DNA of 64,000 bases from the NCBI GenBank assembly GCA_019279435.1, contig JAAALK010000080.1, forward strand, positions 28,116,778 through 28,180,777, written 5' to 3'. Origin of the DNA: Zizania palustris. Lineage: Eukaryota; Streptophyta; Magnoliopsida; Poales; Poaceae. The notes beneath the pieces were generated by a model. It did no database searches. It saw nothing but the letters and a program-made list of their open reading frames with translations, and was not told where the DNA came from. Made by a program: the position numbers and the translations under genes. Positions 62,201 through 64,000 of this stretch are shown here, piece after piece. How positions within the stretch are numbered: position 1 is the first letter of the stretch; each line of letters opens with the position of its first letter.

Positions 62201-64000
62201 CTTCGCCATGTACATGATTGGGCATCAGAATTGCGGTTCGTCTTTCATCAACTACATTTTATTGTGTTCTTAACAATTCAGAAGTAGTTTTTCAATTTAA
62301 GAATTTGACATTAGGATTAATTTTATGAGTTTCTTCATCATTTCCACTGCCCAACTCTCTTTATGTACTGGATCGAGATACTGTTGCCTGCTTCTTGGAC
62401 TTCCATGTAAGTGGAGAAGAACCAAGAATAATGTAATAACCAGTGATAGAGCGGTGATCTATCGGATCACTCGCCCAAGTGGAGTCCGAGTAAACATGAA
62501 GTTGGAGCGGACTATCATGAGCATAAAACAAACACTAAGATGATGTCCCTTGTAAGTATCGCAACACACAAAGTAAATGTCTAAAATGAACCGAAGTAGG
62601 GACACTCACGAACTAACTCAAAATATGGACAGTGTGAGCAATGTCAGGTCTGGTAATAGTGAGATAGACAAGACTGCCCACAATGTGCCTATATCGAGAA
62701 GGATCCTCAAGAGGTGTGCCATCAGTAGGACGAAGCTGTAAATGAAGATCATATGAGTTACAACTGTCCGATTAACAGTAATGCCAGAGCGAGAAATAAG
62801 ATCTTGAATGTATTTGGACTGAGAAAGATAATAGCCTTTGGTAGAATATAAAATCTCAATCCCTAAGAAATAACTGAGAGGACCCAAATCAGACATCAGA
62901 AAATGCTCACTAAGTTGCTTCTTCACCTAAGAAATATGTTCCACATCATCACCCGCTATCAACATATCATCGACATACAAAAGAAGCAAAGTGCATCCAT
63001 GCAAAGAGATGAACAAATAAAGCAGGATCATGATCACTGTGAGAAAAACCAGCAGCTCTTATTATAGTGACAACGCTCAAACCAAGCACGTGGAGCTTGT
63101 TTAAGACCATATAAAGCACGACGAAAACGACAAACATGTTCAGAAGGTGCATCAACTCCCAGGGGTGGCTGCATATAGACTTCCTCAAGCAATTCACCAT
63201 GAAGAAAAGCATTCTTGACGTCCATCTGAGATATAGTCCAAAAACAAGTAGTAACTACGGCAATCAGAGTACGAACAGTAGTCATGTGGGCAACAGGAGC
63301 AAAAGTCTCATCATAATCCACACCGAGTCTACTAAAAATCTCTAGCAACAAGACGAGCTTTATATCTCTCAATAGTACCATCTGACTTGGTCTTAATTTT
63401 AAACACCCATTTACATGTAATTGGTACTGCATGTGAGGGTAATGGAACAATATCCCAAGTGCCTGTACGATCAAGGGCAACCAGCTCTTCAGACATAGCA
63501 AGTTGCCATTCCGGACTATAAAAGCTTCCTGATAAGTGGATGGCTCATCAACAATGGCACTTACACGTGGGAAACCCAACCTGTCAGGAGGCTCAATAGT
63601 AGCACGATCTTGTAGATTATATCTCGAACCAACCCGTGACTCATCAGAAATAGCATGTGACTCATCAAATATGTTAGAATCATCGGAAACAAGCGCATTA
63701 AGACTGTCCAAGGAGGTAGGACTCGATGGAGACTCTATGGGATTAGTGGGACGACGAGTGTAAACATGTATGATGGGTGGTTTAGAATGTGGAGGTGCAA
63801 CTGTGGTGGGTGGGGAAGAGTTGTTCGGAATAAGTGGAACTGAACTGGGTGGAGGGAGACACATAAACGATGTGGACTCTATGGGAGAATAGGATGGTTG
63901 AGTAGACTGGTTATAAAAGAATGACCAGTTCTCATCAAAGGTCACATCACGAGAGATACGTATGCGACAAGAAGGATCATAACAACAATAACCCTTATGC
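26252..64000 (+). CDS. SWEETIE: SWEETIE/HEATR5B HEAT-repeat protein, 5' part (runs past the right edge)
   Basis: Fifteen exons on the plus strand: 26252-26437, 27049-27256, 41880-41986, 42425-42661, 42764-42853, 42923-43010, 43595-43659, 44568-44672, 45048-45137, 45220-45300, 45507-45575, 58090-58215, 59325-59428, 61917-62049 and 62129-62235. They give 1796 nt (about 598 codons) in one frame. The product follows the plant SWEETIE N-terminus: LSRFGALVAQLESVVASA, RKCEDALQSLL, FVRQDALLLLENALEG, AAARCLKAFANIGGPGLG, LALSWVFFLQ, VRVEAALTLRALAEVDPTC, LGYPARLPKSVLEVSKKM. These are amphipathic helix pairs of a HEAT solenoid. The family is roughly 2200 aa, so about a quarter is present. In Arabidopsis SWEETIE affects sugar and trehalose metabolism; animal HEATR5B works in AP-1/dynein-linked trafficking. 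Exon 15 ends in phase 2 and the next exon lies outside. An in-frame upstream ATG at 26147 would add 35 residues. Introns 2 and 11 are swollen by transposons. Confidence 0.9.
26266..26293 (+). repeat. GCC trinucleotide run coding for alanines
   Basis: About eight consecutive GCC codons near the SWEETIE N-terminus (residues about 7-14) encode an alanine run. It lies before the conserved LSRFG segment and is a likely length-variable site. Confidence 0.8.
27868..28394 (+). mobile_element. Decayed hAT-like element with transposase C-terminal trace
   Basis: In SWEETIE intron 2 the block begins CATAGTTGTTATGATGTC, matching the end of the element that closes at 52326. A degenerate opposite end is at about 28394 (GGCATGGTG on the other strand), and near-copies of CATAGGTC flank it, matching at 6 of 8 bases. 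The interior repeats CATGGC and GCCATGG motifs. From 28141 the plus strand reads an acidic tail with DATEDG, NFDEFALDDFW and a stop, the style of a plant hAT transposase C-terminus. The right boundary and the family are uncertain. Confidence 0.45.
29007..29484. mobile_element. Tourist-like MITE in SWEETIE intron 2
   Basis: A 478-bp block starts GGGTCTATTTGGTT and ends AACCAAACACACCC, and it is flanked by TAA on both sides (29004-29006 and 29485-29487). The right part contains CAGCTCACAACAATTTTTTTC, the complement of motifs in the MITE at 8898, so the two belong to related families. Confidence 0.75.
30023..30435 (-). repeat. Gypsy 1 LTR (3' LTR on element strand)
   Basis: 413 bp. It contains two tandem copies of a roughly 54-bp AT-rich unit beginning CCAATCTTAACTAATCC, and a TATATAG-type block. 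The adjoining purine tract on the minus strand (GGGGGGAGAGA) is the polypurine tract. Confidence 0.85.
30542..33256 (-). pseudogene. Gypsy 1 Pol 3' half: RT, RNase H, integrase, chromodomain
   Basis: Ordered on the minus strand: RT with FPIPIIEELLDELHGAKIF, the FFDDILI catalytic motif and YRTLNKRTVKDKF (32996-32253); RNase H with VDCDASRAGFG and AAYERELIGLV (32177 on); integrase core with SIVSDRDRVFTSN and HTDGQSEAVNK (31440-30973); then VGDWVWLRL, HDVFHVGILK and a chromodomain-like tail. The blocks are separated by stops and frame changes. The protease end was split from RT by the copia insertion at 33257-38885. Confidence 0.75.
33262..33594 (-). repeat. Copia LTR (3' on element strand)
   Basis: 333 bp. 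It contains three tandem copies of a 27-bp unit around GATGCTAGTCTAAGATGCTA and a duplicated ACATGTCATGCCAAA segment that makes it 15 bp longer than its partner. Confidence 0.9.
33462..34289 (-). pseudogene. Copia Pol C-terminal part: RT end and RNase H
   Basis: It continues the polyprotein frame after the stop at 34290. It begins YRRIVGSLRYLVHTRPDLAF, then has RNase H motifs: YSDSDHAGDIDTSKSTSG, SSCEAEYIAA, DSKSALALAKNPVFHERSKH and HADFLTKSLGR. The frame runs through the polypurine tract and about 130 nt into the 3' LTR before ending at 33462. It has no other visible break. Confidence 0.85.
34290..38252 (-). CDS. Copia Gag-Pol polyprotein (Gag, protease, integrase, most of RT)
   Basis: A 1320-codon frame. 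An Ala/Glu-rich N-terminus (1-60) precedes a UBN2-type Gag core (about 150-340, with WSMIMRVKLQVRHMW). Then come the zinc knuckle CHNCGKISHWARDC (about 393-406), protease WFLDTGATHHMTG (about 471), a GAG-pre-integrase HH-CC segment (WHERFGHLN to CDTC, about 600-640), the integrase core (HGDLCGP, DNGGEF, NGVVERRNQ) and reverse transcriptase (YHMDVKSAFLN, YGLRQAPRAW, YVDDLVITG near 1226). It stops at a TAG (34290-34292) just before the YRRIVGSLRYLVHTRPD segment. The homologous frame continues beyond, so this is a recent nonsense change. The large plus-strand frames here are antisense shadows. Confidence 0.9.
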   Translation of the reverse strand: MAAEIVAATARKVRLAAAELAAARAEEEAAAAVAAARVAAAELEALRHGSNGGSASEGGSLDLEAELPRRVKDERVAQWAAAQPRARGGSPNGPRRADNTPGGCARDGRAHGERDPHRRRGSPSPDRRHGLRGFQAIIKDAGAGGGWPTLTKTNYTQWSMIMRVKLQVRHMWEAVTYDDVDYDDDRRALETLVAAIPLEMQCLIACKQTAKEAWDTIAAVCIGSDRARKATLQALRKEWENLAFKPGEDVDDFALRLNSLLQKLVQHGEDLINEERAVEKLFHCVPGKYKQMARSIESLMDLSRMSIGEAIGRLKVVDIDEPQPSSEPATTGGKLLFTEEQWLARQREQKKGEASSSSNGHKRQPRRGRKAPQTHGGATGGTNGGRKATRDDTCHNCGKISHWARDCRQAKRGGQAHVAQAQEEPALFLIHGNIELHSPPTSTAAALLHVDKPRAHVFLGNGSNDDKIDGWFLDTGATHHMTGRRDHFSDLDSSVRGSVKFEDASAVEIRGVGSVIFTAKTGEHRMLTGVYYIPELRNSIISLGQLDENGSRVEIEHGVLRIWDHQHQLVAKVNRGSNRLYVLHVQVAQPVCLAARRDDDAWRWHERFGHLNFEALKQLGIKEMVRGMPSVEHVEQFCDTCVLTKQRRLPFPHQASFRAKEKLELVHGDLCGPVTPATPGGRRYFLLLVDDVSRYMWAVLLDTMAAAADAIKRHQAAAEKECGRKLRVLRTDNGGEFTAAEFAAYCADEGIQRHYSAPYTPQQNGVVERRNQTVVATARALLKQRGMPAIYWGEAVMTVVHLLNRSPTKALDGEMSYEAWHGRKPTVGHLRVFGCLAFVKELSHVDKLDDRSTQGVFIGYAEGSKAYRILDPTTQRVHISRDVVFDEGRGWTWGKMADDGSTSTINDFVVEYVYFEGAGGASSSPSPSSLAPAPGTSSAPASTSPPPAPATPRSPTPAPTSPGSTSAASVHDEQRIVEFATPLSNDGDRVDACHDGEPLRYRTMDNILGEQPVPGMAQHDFDAELHLAHDDGEPRSFAEAEGDAAWRAAMQQEMDAVERNQTWELADLPAGHRAITLKWVFKLKKDEAGVVVKHKARLVARGFVQQEGVDFDDAFAPVARMESIRVLLALAAQEGWRVYHMDVKSAFLNVDLKEEVYVRQPPGFVILGKENKVLRLRKALYGLRQAPRAWNDKLDSTLRQMGFHQSAHEAAVYRRGKGDNALLVGVYVDDLVITGTKEVEVEAFKTKMKVTFQMSDLGLLSFYLGIEVHQDNSGTSLRQTAYAKRIVELGGLTDCNPAYTPMEERLKLSRDSTAEEEDAT
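38563..38880 (-). repeat. Copia LTR (5' on element strand)
   Basis: 318 bp and nearly identical to 33262-33594. It is followed immediately on the minus strand by the primer-binding site at 38549-38560. Confidence 0.9.
39712..40584 (-). pseudogene. Gypsy 1 Gag
   Basis: The frame starts MASSQGTSASSLPPQ, is Pro-rich for about 160 residues, then has a retrotransposon Gag core (FPTFDGQEDPLGWLNRCEQFF, LTGAAQQWY, FKALCQQRFGP). It ends at a stop just after YLTPE, but homologous sequence continues on the far side, so the stop is premature. An upstream in-frame ATG at 40596 would add four residues. Confidence 0.7.
40611..41022 (-). repeat. Gypsy 1 LTR (5' LTR on element strand)
   Basis: 412 bp and nearly identical to 30023-30435. 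The primer-binding site TGGTATCAGA lies immediately inside it on the minus strand, complementary to the 3' end of initiator methionine tRNA. Confidence 0.85.
42000..42420 (+). other. SWEETIE intron 3 with a local duplication
   Basis: Intron sequence only. A 36-bp segment (TGTTGCTGCTGATGTCATC, then TTTTTTCTTCTTATTGGTCATG) is duplicated in tandem near 42289-42370. No other feature was seen. Confidence 0.6.
43660..44567 (+). other. SWEETIE intron 7
   Basis: A 0.9-kb intron starting with a T run of about 11 just after the donor. I see no coding or repeat structure I can name. Confidence 0.5.
46221..46763 (-). mobile_element. Solo LTR in SWEETIE intron 11
   Basis: A 543-bp block starts TGTCACCGGC and ends CCGTGACA, and is flanked by the 5-bp repeat GTTTC (46216-46220, 46764-46768). 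On the minus strand it shows a TATATAAAC box near 46415 and AT-rich repeats (CAAATCTAT, TTGATACTTATCTGATC twice). The high-coordinate end carries GGTACTGTTCA-type inverted repeats. No internal region is attached. Confidence 0.65.
47316..47961. mobile_element. hAT-like non-autonomous element B
   Basis: 646 bp with an exact 8-bp duplication TCTTCAAC (47308-47315, 47962-47969). The ends pair: CAGTGTTAGAAAAT at the left, CAGTGTTGAAAATC on the other strand at the right. Subterminal regions repeat GATTAATCG, CGATTAAT and GGTTAATC many times, and the centre is CT-rich. No transposase is present. It was inserted in the LINE, so it is younger than the LINE. Confidence 0.85.
48696..49465. mobile_element. 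hAT-like non-autonomous element C
   Basis: 770 bp with an exact 8-bp duplication GCTTGGGG (48688-48695, 49466-49473). The ends pair: CATTGTTGTCACGGCG at the left, CATGGTTGTCACGGCG on the other strand at the right. Both subterminal zones are dense in the palindrome CGCCTAGGCG. The interior (about 48890-49290) is extremely CG-rich with repeated TTGCGCCGCCG, then a CAGCAACAGAGAAGG repeat. Open frames inside are composition artefacts. Confidence 0.88.
50107..50806 (-). pseudogene. LINE ORF2 endonuclease domain
   Basis: The minus-strand frame starts MGLSVDWLVLNWNVRGLN, shifts by one base near 50690, then reads MEAFDPSVRCFTPRRF, SSGGIFVGWNSSHFHG, WKLSSVYGPCHEPE and NWLFVGDFNFYRSPRNKSK. This is the apurinic-like endonuclease of plant L1 elements. 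The D of GDFN is kept; the frame decays soon after SLRQTGFLPTP. Confidence 0.75.
51735..52326. mobile_element. hAT-like element E (left end unresolved)
   Basis: The right end reads CATAGTTGTTATGGTGTCGC on the minus strand, closing at 52326. It is nearly identical to the left end of the element at 27868. CATGGCG/CGCCATG motifs crowd the terminal 100 bp. The left end is not clear; a CATCATGGTG block near 51735 is the best candidate, but I found no matching 8-bp duplication for ATCAAACC. It lies in the 5' part of the LINE. Confidence 0.5.
52556..52944 (-). repeat. Gypsy 2 LTR (3' on element strand)
   Basis: 389 bp, starting TGGTAGAACTTGG and ending GGTTCTAACA, with three tandem CTGATAACTGAATTA-type units. 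The polypurine tract adjoins at 52945. Confidence 0.9.
53559..54515 (-). pseudogene. Gypsy 2 integrase segment
   Basis: Minus-strand frames carry the integrase zinc-binding part (HSVGHEGMQKTLHRL to CHTCQRNK, 54515-54048). After a stop comes the catalytic core (WANISMDFIEGLPKVHGKS, IVSDKDPVFTSNIWRDLF, HPQTDGQSEVVNK, 54008-53559). Confidence 0.8.
54550..55521 (-). pseudogene. Gypsy 2 reverse transcriptase / RNase H segment
   Basis: A 323-codon open segment: WRFCIDYRALNDRTSKDKFP, ELLDEFHGARFFTKLDL, FGLSNAPATFQALMN, the catalytic FFDDILIYS, a connection region, then RNase H VDCDASGAGFGVVLHQ and AAYERELIGLVQAV. It ends when the frame breaks at the LRTDH position. Confidence 0.85.
56640..57552 (-). 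pseudogene. Gypsy 2 Gag
   Basis: The likely start is MPGSNEEDPPQPVQ (57540), with an in-frame ATG a few codons upstream. It has a Pro/Gly-rich N-terminal half, then a Gag core (IDFATYDGSEDPLAWLNRC, LIGAAQTWY), a premature stop, and a resumed frame (SWDRFKELCHMRFGP, LVGGLPD-like end) down to about 56640. Confidence 0.7.
57555..57943 (-). repeat. Gypsy 2 LTR (5' on element strand)
   Basis: 389 bp, the partner of 52556-52944. The primer-binding site for initiator Met tRNA lies at about 57541-57551. Confidence 0.9.
58488..58847 (+). mobile_element. Possible solo LTR in SWEETIE intron 12
   Basis: A 360-bp block starts TGTTACCTAATT and ends GAGCTGACA. It contains CTCTCCTATATATATG (a TATA box on the plus strand near 58760), a GGACTAGG/CCTAGTAGG-rich core and a transcript-leader-like end. 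TGCAG and CGCAG flank it, a 4 of 5 match. Reading on the plus strand it would be the only LTR here in sense with SWEETIE. Confidence 0.4.
59467..59721. mobile_element. Stowaway-like MITE in SWEETIE intron 13
   Basis: About 255 bp. The left end CTTCCTGCATTCACAAATAG and the opposite-strand right end GGCACTCCTCTGTTCCTTTT are diverged versions of the CTCCCTCYGTTC Stowaway end. A TA precedes the left end. The interior is AT-rich without coding potential. Confidence 0.5.
60314..61281. mobile_element. hAT-like non-autonomous element D
   Basis: 968 bp in SWEETIE intron 13. The ends pair: CGCTGTTTACAAATC at the left, CAATGTTTACAAATC on the other strand at the right. Flanks CATATAAC (60306-60313) and CATATACC (61282-61289) match at 7 of 8 bases. 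Subterminal zones repeat CGATTAATC and GACTAGTCG-type palindromes. The middle is a GC-rich tandem array. No transposase is present. Confidence 0.7.
60476..60770. repeat. 32-bp GC-rich tandem array inside element D
   Basis: About nine imperfect copies of a 32-bp unit containing GGAGAGGGAGGCGACACC followed by GGCKGCGCGCGAC. Spacing of 32 bp was measured between ACGG positions at 60501, 60533 and 60565. Because 32 is not a multiple of three, the array opens repetitive frames in several registers. Confidence 0.85.
62618..64000 (-). mobile_element. Decayed Ty1/copia element crossing the right edge
   Basis: On the minus strand, from 63945: a Ser/Pro-rich linker (IESPSSPTSLDSLNALVSDD), RYNLQDRATIEPP, then reverse transcriptase (GVDYDETFAPVAHMTTVRTL, QMDVKNAFLHGELLEEVYM, RRALYGLKQAPRAWFERC), YVDDMLIAGDD near 62965 and MSDLGPLSYFLGIEI (62926-62618). 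A stop interrupts just after the YVDD block, and frame changes occur near 63500 and 63350. The RNase H domain and 3' LTR that should lie below 62618 were not found, so the 3' end is truncated. The upstream part is outside the window. It lies in the SWEETIE intron after exon 15, antisense to the gene. Confidence 0.8.

Overview
The window is nuclear DNA from a flowering plant, almost certainly a grass. The genes are intron-rich, their first exons are GC-rich while the intergenic DNA is AT-rich, and the whole stretch is full of grass-type mobile DNA: short chromodomain Ty3/gypsy elements, Ty1/copia elements, L1-type LINEs, hAT-like elements and Tourist- and Stowaway-like MITEs. I cannot name the species.

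Three host genes are supported by exon-by-exon reading with frame-preserving splice sites. (1) Minus strand, 8563 to 3487: a complete Makorin-type C3H/RING E3 ubiquitin ligase, six coding exons, 368 aa. (2) Minus strand, 17914 to 13636: a complete chloroplast carboxyl-terminal processing peptidase (CtpA family, S41), twelve coding exons, 517 aa, with the Ser/Lys catalytic pair intact. (3) Plus strand, 26252 to beyond the right edge: the 5' part (15 exons, about 598 codons) of the SWEETIE/HEATR5B giant HEAT-repeat protein.

Layout: 1-1.1 kb decayed copia; 1.5-2.9 kb a MITE and a solo LTR; 3.5-8.6 kb Makorin with a 5'-truncated LINE in intron 1; 8.9-12.5 kb intergenic MITEs; 13.6-17.9 kb CtpA; 17.9-26.2 kb AT-rich intergenic DNA with little I can name; 26.25-64 kb the SWEETIE gene. 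Mobile DNA has stretched SWEETIE intron 2 to 14.6 kb and intron 11 to 12.5 kb, yet every exon read stays in frame.

Intron 2 holds a three-level nest: a hAT-like element (29717-41561, 8-bp target duplication TTTATGAT), inside it a Ty3/gypsy chromovirus (30023-41022, GCATG), and inside that a very young Ty1/copia element (33262-38880, CCCGC). Intron 11 holds a solo LTR (46221-46763), a LINE (46893-52460) that was itself hit by at least two and probably three hAT-like elements, and a second gypsy chromovirus (52556-57943, TCATC). Intron 13 carries another hAT-like element (60314-61281) with a 32-bp tandem array. The right edge is a decayed copia element. Every coding-capable retroelement inside SWEETIE lies antisense to the gene.

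No bacterial-type system, CRISPR array or tRNA/rRNA gene was seen. The least textbook-like material is a set of hAT-like non-autonomous elements whose ends share a CANNGTT pattern and carry dense short palindromic subterminal repeats.
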